From Chromera velia (taxonomy: Eukaryota > Sar > Chromeraceae), in NCBI GenBank assembly GCA_018398765.1, contig JAHBMJ010001791.1, positions 1-17,256 on the forward strand: a DNA stretch of 17,256 bases, given 5' to 3'. The notes beneath the pieces were generated by a model. That model had not been told where the DNA came from and made no database searches. It worked only from the letters and a program-made list of their open reading frames with translations. Below, piece after piece: positions 10,366 through 17,256 of the stretch. Position numbers and translations under genes: made by a program. Every line of letters begins with the position of its first letter. The first letter of the stretch is position 1.

Positions 10366-10980
10366 GTCTTCATCTGTCTGTTTCCGGAAGGTTCTTTCTT
10401 CCTTTGTGCTTTTCCCTTTCCACCTATGCTCTACTTCTCTTCTTTCTAGCAGCCTTACTTCACTCTCTCTCTCGTCGCCCTCTCTCGTTCTTCTTCCTCC
10501 CCCTCCCTTCTTTTATCTGTCGTTCCTTTTCACCAGCACAACCATCATCTTCATCGACCCGTTTGGTTGGTCGACGCTGAAACAGACCAGAGAAAGAAGA
10601 TGATGCCGCAAGGAGAACGTGAGGAGGGAAGAAATTGGAGTGCAATGCAGCCCCTAAATTGAAGGAAGATGAGAAGAAAACTTAATTGTTGCTTGTGTTC
10701 GTTGAAGCAGGGAAGCGGAAAAGGAGAGAAGAAGCTATGCCGGGTTTTTCTTTCGGTCAGTTATTCGACAGCCAGCAGCAGCAACGCGAAAACAGGAAAG
10801 CATAAAGGGAAGGTGGAAAAGACAGCAGATAAGATAGAGGCAGCCAGACTTCGTTCGCTCATTTGTTCGCTAGTTCGATTCAGAATCCTTCTTCCAACGT
10901 GCATACATTTGCACATGCGACGGTTCGATTCAACGCAAAAAGCCAGCGACATAGAAAGAAATGAAAATTAGCCTCACCGC

Positions 10981-11918
10981 CTATCGGCCTCACGCACGAA
11001 AAAAGCGAACAAAAAAGGTCCTGCGTGCGTGGGGAAGGACGAGGGGGTGGGCGAGAAGGTCGGTCGGTCGGTCATATAGGTGCATTTAGAGAAAGTGGCT
11101 TTTATTATCGCTGAAGTGCCCGATGGATTCAGTCGTCCCTTACCAGCTGGATTAATTGTGCATGTTTATGCATGCATACTTATTAAATTGGCGTTCTTGG
11201 ATTCGGACGTCCATTGAAAGATCGACGTTGCTGCATGTAGGAAATTTCGATTTGATTGTTTCGTTCCTCTGAATTGGAATCCCATGCGCATGCAATGAAT
11301 GTGTATGGCAGTACGGGTAATGGGTCAGGGAGCATATATGTGGGATTCATGAATGGGGAGAAACAACTGGGAATCGACTATTTGCAATTCACTCGATGAG
11401 TGCAACAATGTATATGCGCGCGAGTTCATGAGTGCACGCCTTAATTCAATTCAAACTCGACTGAGTGTGTGCACAAGCATACAGCATTGCCTTAGTAGAG
11501 CATTGCTCTAAATGATAGTAACATTTCATGTGGAAAATATTGCATTTTTATGTATTTCATATTGATAACTCGAGATCTACTAGTAACTCTATATACACTG
11601 TATCTGACAATTAAAGCTTTCCTACAGATTCGAGTTGAATCTAGTAAGCTTGAATTCCCCAGGAATTTAGTGGAATTTAGCTGTGGAACTTAACAGTGGA
11701 AGTTAGTAGATTTTATTAGCGGGGTTTATTCATATTAATAGATACCATAAGATCGATACCATCATCCTACCAAACAATGTATATATATATATATATATAT
11801 ATTTAATGGCGCCATCGTCGGCCCATCGATGAAAAAAAAATGTTTAGGTTCAACTTTTTGGCACTTCTCGGCTGTGCAGCCTGTACTTCGTTGCTGCGAC
11901 GCTGCATGGCAGTGCCTA
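10981..11918. other. AT-richer stretch without a recognisable gene
   Basis: The purine/pyrimidine strand bias ends near 10980, and from about 11080 the DNA becomes AT-rich and of mixed composition. Contents seen: a (GGTC)n run at 11058-11074, several GCATGC-type short palindromes near 11160-11300, and a (TA)n run at about 11779-11800. No ORF of 60 codons or more starts here and I recognise no RNA gene. Confidence 0.6.
11779..11800. repeat. (TA)n microsatellite
   Basis: About eleven TA units, roughly 120 bp outside the left end of the long-TIR transposon. It belongs to the AT-rich island that hosts the transposons. Confidence 0.9.
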
Positions 11919-11920
11919 TA

Positions 11921-12175
11921 CCCTAAAGAATTGGGAGTTGAATTGGGTGTCGAATTGGTAGTACTACCAATTTTTTACCGCCAGTAACTCCCAATTTTGA
12001 AAAATTGGTACCTAGTCTAGTGAAAGAAGTACATGGAGTTTGAAGCTAAAATTTTGTGTACGGGCTAGACAGAGGCTCACTAGTCTCTAGCTACAGTCAT
12101 TAGACTCTAATTCATTACTAGGAACAAATTCTATGAACACTTAGAGTCATCTAAAAATTGGGAGTTACCAATTTT
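11921..12175 (+). repeat. Left terminal inverted repeat of the 2.1-kb transposon
   Basis: It pairs with 13998-13744 read on the opposite strand. Most differences are transitions, clustered around GTACATGG versus ATATATAG and CTAGCTACAG versus CTAACCATAG. The arm itself holds shorter inverted repeats: AATTGGGAGTT near its outer end is answered by AACTCCCAATT at about 11987-11997, and a 20-bp perfect palindrome lies at 11953-11972. Past its inner end, further CCAATTTTT-type copies continue to about 12241. Confidence 0.9.
11953..11972. repeat. 20-bp perfect palindrome inside the left TIR
   Basis: AATTGGTAGTACTACCAATT is its own reverse complement. The matching site in the right arm (13950-13963) keeps only the 14-bp core TGGTAGTACTACCA because one flanking base differs. 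A symmetric site near each end suits a dimeric transposase-binding site; that role is inferred. Confidence 0.85.
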
Positions 12176-12359
12176 TTTTTAGGACTAACTACCAATTTTT
12201 AAGAAAATCAACACCCAATTTTTTTTTTTGACTACCAATTTTATAACTTCTCCTAGAAAGTAAAATATATGTGGAAAGAAAGAACGCTGTAATAGAACAG
12301 TGTTACGGCTGCACAGAACTTTATAAATCCATAAGTTTTGTATAGTTTCATAGTGTTAT

Positions 12360-13124
12360 TCATGCTCGAAGTCCCTCCTGGCGTGAGACATCGGCAAAAT
12401 ATGCTTGCATGGCTTTCTTTCTCTTGCACAACCACGCAAAAACCAGATCTTCCAGAATAAAACGATCATATGAATAACGTCCCCCCTGTAGAACAAAACG
12501 TTTGCAAACCTTCTTATGATTCGATTCAAAGCCGTAGCATTTCACTGTGTTCAACCCCTCAAACCGGCGGATCCACACCGGGAAGTGCGAGTAGAAGTGA
12601 GTCTTTGGGACCGCCCACCCATAAGACTTGCAAAAAAGGTCTTGCCAAGTCTTTATCACCATCTTCAGCTCTGCAAGTTTCTCATCTGTGATTAAACCTG
12701 TCAACGTGGAAAGGATCCACGAATGCAAGTAAAAAGAACAAGCAGGAGGGTTCTCTGCAACAAAAATGTCTGGACACCTTTTTTTCATGAACTCAACCAC
12801 GCGAGGGAAAACGTGTCTGATATCTGCAGCCCCCAATTTAATCTTTCTATTGTTTCTCGAAATCCCTCGGACCCACTGAGTAGGGGGCAGCCCTGTTTTT
12901 CACCACATATCTGAATCAAACAGAAACGAATTCAATTCTTCCATCTGAAAGAGCTTCTTTTCATTCACTGCCCAAACAAAAAAAAGTCCCAGCTCTTTTT
13001 TCGCTTCACCCTCGTCTGCGATATGCAAAATATCATGTTGAACGGACCACAGGATAGAAAAGAAAAGCAGAGACAACAAAAGGGAAATTCTTGTGAAACC
13101 CCGCTGTTTGAGACCTCCCTGAAC
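12360..13124 (-). pseudogene. Transposase-like protein, C-terminal part, interrupted by an in-frame TGA
   Basis: On the minus strand one frame runs from after a TAG (13127-13125) to a TGA at 12362-12360, about 254 codons, broken only by a TGA at 12902-12900. Coding character continues smoothly on both sides: before the break are WSVQHDILHIADEGE, FFVWAVNEKKLF and FLFDSDMW; after it KTGLPPTQWVRGISRNN. Then come LTGLITDEKLAELK, a PKTHFYSHFPVWIRRFEG block and CYGFESNHKKVCKRF. From memory, D-x-x-HD-hL near the start and PK-x-H-x3-H-x-P-x2-I-x2-F, then FE-x2-H-x3-K, resemble a family found in eukaryotic transposons and transposon-derived proteins (HDhLEG and RFEAKH-type motifs). I cannot name the superfamily securely. 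There is no ATG start in frame upstream. The single nonsense codon means a recently inactivated copy, a sequencing error or, less likely, readthrough. It lies wholly between the inverted repeats, as expected for the element's own gene. Confidence 0.6.
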
Positions 13125-13134
13125 CTAACGACCA

Positions 13135-13302
13135 CTTAAAAGTTCAAGCCGCATTTTTGGATAAACTTAAAAGTCCACGCCGCAAGTGTGGATCATTTAT
13201 ATTGTCTTGAAAGCCAAAGCCGCATATCTGGGCGGTCTCTTGACCATCTACGCCACAGGCGTGGACAGTCTCTTGAAAAACGATGCCGTAGATAGAAATC
13301 AT
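13135..13302. repeat. Degenerate 31-40 bp tandem repeat, five units, inside the transposon
   Basis: Five units begin CTTAAAAG, CTTAAAAG, CTTGAAAG, CTTGACCA and CTTGAAAA at 13135, 13166, 13206, 13239 and 13272; unit lengths are 31, 40, 33, 33 and 31. Each has a second anchor close to YGCCGCA, Y-GCC-[GA]-[CT]A. The block falls exactly between the two halves of the transposase-like gene. The 33-bp period would give 11-residue repeats if translated, but stops or frame changes interrupt every continuous reading. Confidence 0.75.
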
Positions 13303-13615
13303 CTTGATTATATTTTTTCAAGTGGCACTTAGGTTCAAGGAGGTTCTGTTTGACCTCCAGGTGGTTCTCACGAAAGCCGACTTCTTCACACTTATCAAGA
13401 TCCGTTTTTAGAGACGCCTCTGTAGAAAGTGGAAACTTTGTAGTGAAGTTTTTCACCGGATCTCCTGCCCTGTGGTTTCTCCGACACAGGCAATCCAGAC
13501 AGAATCTGATAGCATATGGAGGGATTATGAATTCTAGTAGGCTTACATGGTCAATTGGATCGATTTTCGCTCTGTTTTTTATACTAGTACGTGCAGCTTG
13601 TATAGAGCTGTCCAC
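13193..13615 (-). pseudogene. Likely upstream (N-terminal) part of the same transposase-like gene
   Basis: A minus-strand frame of about 140 codons beginning with GTG, not ATG. Its first two thirds look like protein: KIDPIDHVSLLEFIIPPYA, then a Cys cluster RFCLDCLCRRNH (C-x2-C-x-C, bases 13501-13484), then FRENHLEVKQNLLEPKCHL. In the transposon family suspected for the downstream block, a short Cys-rich segment does precede the HDhL motif, which supports one gene split in two. The frame differs from the 13124-12360 block (offset not a multiple of 3), so an intron or frameshift separates them. The last 37 or so residues come from the 31-40 bp tandem repeats at 13135-13302 and may not be real protein. 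Confidence 0.42.
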
Positions 13616-13743
13616 TGTCCGTTTTATATTGCATTAGCGGTGCACTGTGACACACAAAACAAAAGTTTCAAGTTGACTCCCAATTTTTTTTTTTTTTTAT
13701 ACTACCAATTTTTTTTTCGACGGTCGTAAAAAATTTCTATTTA

Positions 13744-13998
13744 AAAATTGATAACTCCCAATTTTTAGGTGACTCTAAGTGTTCACAGAATTTGTTTCTA
13801 GTAATGAATTAGAGCCTAATGACTATGGTTAGAGACTAGTGAGCCCTTGTCTAGCCCGTACAGAAAATTTTAGCTTCAAACTCTATATATTTCTTTCACT
13901 AGACTAGGTACCAATTTTTCAAAATTGGGAGTTACTGGCGGTAAAAAAATGGTAGTACTACCAATTCAACACCCAATTCAACTCCCAATTCTTTAGGG
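13744..13998 (-). repeat. Right terminal inverted repeat of the 2.1-kb transposon
   Basis: Reverse complement of 11921-12175, about 94% identical by hand count. On the inner side (about 13676-13735) the DNA carries more copies of the arm motifs CTCCCAATTTTT and CTACCAATTTTT separated by T runs, mirroring the left arm. Confidence 0.9.
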
Positions 13999-14000
13999 TA
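13999..14000. other. TA dinucleotide shared by two abutting transposons
   Basis: This TA ends the 2.1-kb element on its right and begins the MITE-like element. TA also lies at the left end of the former (11919-11920) and at the right end of the latter (14491-14492). A TA target duplicated by each insertion is the simplest reading. Confidence 0.6.
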
Positions 14001-14490
14001 GTGACCAAATTTGATTTGATAGGATTTGATTTGATTTAATTAGATTTAATTTGATTTGATTTGAACTTCAAGCTCAAATCTGACCAAATTTGACGTAGAT
14101 TTGAGGTTGAAGTCTAGAGGTCACTCTCGACAGCACTGAAGACGACATGATACAGTCGATACCACTAGCAAATCCTAGAAAGCCCTAGAAACAAGAAAAT
14201 CACTAAAAACTAGCTTTTAGATGTTTATATTCATGTACGTAAAACCGATGATTCGGTGATGAAAGAGTCTTTTTATGATCTTTTTTTTTTTTTGCACACA
14301 AAAAAGTGTGAAGACTCATTTGAGAGATGTACTGGATGACAGATTGACCTCGATCGAAGATTTGAGGTTAAAAGGTCAGATTTGAAGTAGATTTGATGAA
14401 ATTTGATAGGCTCTATTATGCTAAAGTTTCTCAAGCCTAATATTTGATTTAAGGTTAAGCCCTACTTCAAATCAAATCAAATCTGCTCAC
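14001..14490. mobile_element. MITE-like non-autonomous element with TA target
   Basis: The 490-bp element has 20-bp inverted ends: GTGACCAAATTTGATTTGAT on the left and, read inward from the right, GTGAGCAGATTTGATTTGAT (18 of 20 identical). It is flanked by TA on both sides. The sub-terminal DNA repeats ATTTGATTTGAT-type units at both ends, and GATTTGAGGTT occurs twice (about 14099 and 14363). There is no ORF of note. TA target, small size and AT-rich non-coding interior are typical of Tc1/mariner-derived (Stowaway-like) MITEs; this assignment rests on structure only. Confidence 0.7.
14244..14317. repeat. Clustered hairpins in the core of the MITE-like element
   Basis: ACCGA/TCGGT (14244-14257) form a small hairpin. 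Then GAGTCT (14265-14270) pairs with AGACTC (14312-14317) and encloses a T13 run and a second stem CACAC/GTGTG (14295-14310). The stems lie near the centre of the element. Confidence 0.5.
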
Positions 14491-15200
14491 TAGTGCCAGT
14501 GCCTATGGCAGTGCATGCATGCTAGACTGCATCTTGATTTTTATCGATAGCATCACAGTTATCACTATCAATAAAAATATTTAAGTTCACGTCTATATCT
14601 ATCTGTATCAATTTTTCTACTTTTATCTAACAATAACGTACATATGTACGAATCACGGTACCTAGCACGGTACGATAACGTTAGGGGCAGCCTACTAAAG
14701 ATTTTTTGTAACCTACTTACATTAGGCGGCTGACCCCCCCCCCCTCCCCCCTTTTATTATTTAATTTGGTAACCCCCCCCCTAACCCCCGACGTTTGGTA
14801 GGGGTGATATAAGGAGGCAGGTATGTTTTATTATAGAGGTGTTAATCTTCTTGTTAGATCCTTATTTAATTAGCTTATTAGGCATAGTTTAGGAAACAAG
14901 CCGCTGTGAGGCGGTGCTTTGTCCCCCCTGTCCGGCCACCTTATGGCGTCCAGACAGAAGATAAAGCAAAGACAAGAACCTTAGAGAAATTCTAGAGAAA
15001 GAACGTGAGCAACACTCATTCAGGCAACAGTTTACAGAAAGTTTAGCTCTAGAGCGATCTGGGATTCCAATCAGCTGGGTTTATTCTATCATTACACAAT
15101 TTTTACTTATACTTCTCCCTGTTCCTTTCTCTCAGAGTCTCAGACTCCCAATCTATGATAAACAAACATTAGCCTTAAACGATCCTATCTGTTGCTCAAG
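14491..15200. other. AT-rich stretch with poly-C blocks, no recognisable gene
   Basis: It holds CAGTGCCTA at 14497-14505 (also at 11910-11918 left of the transposons), a 14-bp palindrome CGTACATATGTACG at 14637-14650, two copies of CACGGTAC at about 14654-14673, and C runs of 11, 6, 9 and 5 bases between 14734 and 14789. An AGGAGG at about 14811 is not meaningful in a eukaryote. No reading frame reaches 60 codons. Confidence 0.55.
14734..14789. repeat. Cluster of poly-C tracts (poly-G on the minus strand)
   Basis: The tracts are C11-T-C6, then about 21 bp of AT-rich spacer, then C9-TAA-C5. Four G runs of at least five within 56 bases on the minus strand make a G-quadruplex possible. A cluster of pure homopolymers is also where assemblies err. 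Confidence 0.7.
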
Positions 15201-17242
15201 TGATATATTGCTTGAATGCGAACATTGCGAAGGTCAGACTTGACTTCGATCGATGCGCGCGCGACACATATCAAGCAAAGCGCGGCGGCGGAATGTGGTG
15301 TGGCATGCTGGCTCACTCAGTCACAGCGCATGCGAAGGCTCAAACGGCGGCGCCACAGGGTAGGACTCTATAGATCCCTCCCGGCTATGGACAGGGAAAT
15401 CGCGGCCTCGCGATCAGTCAAACACATCCAAGCATGTGCAAAATTTAAAGGGAAAAAAAAGAGGTAAGTGAAAGAATATGACCAACCAGACATAATGCAA
15501 ACCTAATATGCAACCGATAGAACACTGGTACTTCAAAGCATATAGTCGAAGGAATGAAATCTTGAGCGTCCTAGCACTATGACAGAGGCATTGTAAGAAA
15601 GGCCTTAGCACAGATATAGAAATCCCTTTGGCACCATCATTGAGACAGTCATCCACAGTCAACCGACTCTCAAATCTAGACGCAGAAACTGACAAGCAGA
15701 AAAGTTTCCTCCCATTGATGAAAGTTACTCGGATTAACATGCACAAACACAAACAGACTTGCAATGAACAACCTGCTTCCTTCCTTTCTCTCTAAGACTT
15801 TCTCTCATTCATTCATCTGTACTGGAGGTACCCCTACCAGATGGTGCTATCACCACCGTGTGACTGCCTCGCCGGCAATACCAACCCGCCAAATCTTTCC
15901 TTAAAGAACCTGTTTTAGGGATGTTTGCTTACTCGTGGTCTGCAGAAGCATACCATCTCTATCTGATGGGCCAGTGATGGCAGAGTCCATCGCTCGACGG
16001 CCGCAAGCTTCCCAATGCAAGGTTTTACATCTCTCCAGCTTTCCATATGCCTATCTAACCTTTCGTCCTCCCCAGAAAAAAAGCACGAGACGGAAATACT
16101 GGATAGAAAAAGCGATAGAAAGCAGGACACAGACAGGCCTATATGGTCACATGTACGCATACATCCCTATACCGATTCATGCGCTCGCAGTCGTTTACTT
16201 TACTTTCTTTTTTTTTTTTCACCTTCCTCTGTTTTGTTCAGAGACTGTTACTTCTCACTCCCGCTTTGCTTTCTCCTCTTTGCCTTCTTTCCTCCTCCGA
16301 AGCGCCGGCCTCGCACCAATGTGGCAAAGTCAGACGAGCGAATGCGGCTACGTGGAGGCAAAAGTAAAGGACATAAACTCTCAACAACACACCCCGCATG
16401 ACAAGAGTTTGTTTCAATGCTGCCAGTAGAAAAGGCAGCCACAGCGAGAAGCTAGAGAAGCAAACAGCTGAAACTAGGAAAAGAAAAGGGTAGACCGATC
16501 AACTTTTTACAGAAGAACAAACAGACAGACCCAGAGGGACATGTACGGCCAACCAAAGAACTAAGGGGACAAAAGTTCAGGCATGCACATACGTATATAC
16601 ACACTCCCACCATATCAGATCTTCACATACTAAACCATTCACGTAAATGGGATAGTATCAGAGGGTACCGGAAGGCAGTAAAATAGAAAGCAGAGATGGG
16701 GCCAATATAAAAATTCTAAGAGGGATAGACAGGCTCATTCTGACAAATCTCCGCTCTCCAAACTCTTACGCAGTTCCACCGTTTCCTTTTTTTCTCGTTT
16801 CTCTTTCATGCATGCTGCCTTCTGAAGCGGGACGGAAAAACAAAGTAATTTTACACCTCCGTGGCCTCAAAACAAAGATGCAGATCGAACACTATCAACG
16901 ACAAAGTGACCGAAAAGAAAGAGGCGGAACTGGCAGAAGGAAAGAGGTAGCCAACTCCATTTCCCGACTTCGTTTCGCCTTCTCTCACTCTCTCTCTCTC
17001 TTTCTCAGACCGGCTTGCTGGAAGGAAGCGGGCGACAGACAGAATAGTACGCCTGTAAGAGATTCCCTTCCACTTCTCTTTTTTGAATACAAGTGACGGG
17101 CAGACGGAAGTTCGAACAAAACATGAAGAGATGGCAAAACCAGAGGGCGGCAGTAGAAAGCCTTACAAACGTCTATCCATATCATTTCCTCCTCTCTCTT
17201 CTGTGAGTGTTTTAGGTCAGGGACCTCGAGTTGGGTCGGACA
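15201..17242. other. Right-hand region without a defensible gene
   Basis: Composition is more even here than in 3441-10980. Coding-like patches exist: plus 15216-15467 (basic, GC-rich, 83 codons), minus 15414-15764 (116 codons), minus about 15915-16080 (GEDERLDRHMESWRDVKP then WTLPSLAHQIEM), and both strands at 16280-16440. None matches a family I know, and I could not build an exon chain with consistent GT-AG borders and phases. A 6-bp stem with 4-base loop (ATCGCG-GCCT-CGCGAT) lies at 15399-15414. A gene continuing beyond the right edge is possible. Confidence 0.45.
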
Positions 17243-17256
17243 CCCCCCCCCCCCCC
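17243..17256. repeat. Terminal poly-C run
   Basis: The last 14 bases are all C. A homopolymer exactly at the end suggests that the window stops where an assembly contig stops. Confidence 0.8.

Larger units (their letters stand above)
3441..10980. other. Large gene-poor, low-complexity intergenic domain
   Basis: I see no protein family, splice-consistent exon series or RNA gene in these 7.5 kb. The DNA switches between pyrimidine-rich stretches on the + strand (for example 3740-4050, 4560-4640, 7700-7860, 8380-8560, 10200-10560) and purine-rich stretches (4100-4500, 5570-5740, 6060-6870, 8030-8200, 9130-9290, 10590-10850). Open frames of 60-210 codons occur on both strands, but their Ser/Leu/Phe or Arg/Glu/Lys bias follows from the CT or GA composition. 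The first few hundred bases must include the helicase 3' UTR; no canonical AATAAA lies close to the stop (the nearest found are at 5849 and 5857). A hidden gene with very low-complexity exons cannot be excluded. Confidence 0.6.
11921..13998. mobile_element. DNA transposon with 255-bp terminal inverted repeats, TA target
   Basis: The element is 2,078 bp. It starts CCCTAAAGAATTGGGAG, ends with the exact reverse complement, and has TA on each outer side (11919-11920 and 13999-14000). The inverted arms run for 255 bp and differ at about 16 positions by hand count (about 94% identity). The interior (about 12250-13670) carries a degraded transposase-like gene on the minus strand and a block of 31-40 bp tandem repeats. 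A 2-bp TA duplication is typical of Tc1/mariner-like elements, but the visible protein does not look like a mariner transposase, and long TIRs are more usual in Mutator, Kolobok or foldback types. If the ends are really TACCCTAAAG, then TA belongs to the TIR and no target duplication is visible. I leave the superfamily open. Confidence 0.85.

Noticed and set aside
10131-10603. Plus-strand ORFs of about 117-149 codons around the CTTT repeat
   Set aside because: They are artefacts of the (CTTT)n run, giving Phe/Leu/Ser repeats without domain content.
10905-10945. GGTTCGATTC, resembling a tRNA B box
   Set aside because: The flanking bases do not form a T-arm stem, and no D-arm, anticodon arm or acceptor stem can be folded around it. 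A similar GTTCGATTC at about 10872 fails in the same way.
13135-13302. Possible CRISPR-like array
   Set aside because: The units are contiguous, degenerate and of variable length, with no identical repeat/unique spacer alternation, and they lie inside a eukaryotic transposon.
11921-14490. Treating both transposons as one larger composite element
   Set aside because: The outer ends (CCCTAAAG and GTGAGC) are not inverted copies of each other, whereas each half has its own matched inverted ends and TA flanks.
14811-14826. AGGAGG before ATG, resembling a bacterial ribosome binding site
   Set aside because: The window is eukaryotic with spliceosomal introns, and no reading frame of useful length follows.

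Overview
The window is eukaryotic nuclear DNA. Evidence: one protein is split over five exons by introns with GT-AG borders; there are kilobases of microsatellite-rich, strand-asymmetric polypurine/polypyrimidine DNA; and there are DNA transposons with inverted repeats at TA targets. The pyrimidine-loaded introns and low-complexity flanks would suit an alveolate such as a chromerid alga, but this is an impression and no diagnostic marker is present. The first bases and the last 14 bases (all C) look like ragged contig ends, so genes may be cut at both edges.

Layout. 1-301: low-complexity coding-like DNA on the + strand, possibly the 3' end of a gene entering from the left; not recognised. 302-1089: non-coding, with a CTGT microsatellite, ending at a splice acceptor. 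1090-3440: five exons of a DBP2/DDX5-type DEAD-box RNA helicase. They encode all of RecA-like lobe 2 (motifs IV, IVa, V, VI) and a long Gly-rich tail with an RGG box, ending at a TAG stop. Lobe 1 (Q motif, Walker A, DEAD, SAT) is not in the window. 3441-10980: about 7.5 kb without a recognisable gene, made of alternating pyrimidine-rich and purine-rich blocks with many 2-4 bp microsatellites.

10981-15200: an AT-richer island with no host gene. Its core is two abutting DNA transposons. The first (11921-13998) has 255-bp terminal inverted repeats about 94% identical by hand count, is bounded by TA on both sides, and carries a degraded transposase-like gene on the minus strand with an in-frame TGA and a 31-40 bp internal tandem repeat. 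The second (14001-14490) is a non-coding MITE-like element with 20-bp inverted ends and TA on both sides. The two share the single TA at 13999-14000. 15200-17256: mixed composition, no gene I can defend, although both strands have coding-like patches.

The helicase and the transposons show no functional link. The most promising item for follow-up is the long-TIR transposon and its transposase-like protein, whose superfamily I cannot assign with confidence from sequence alone.
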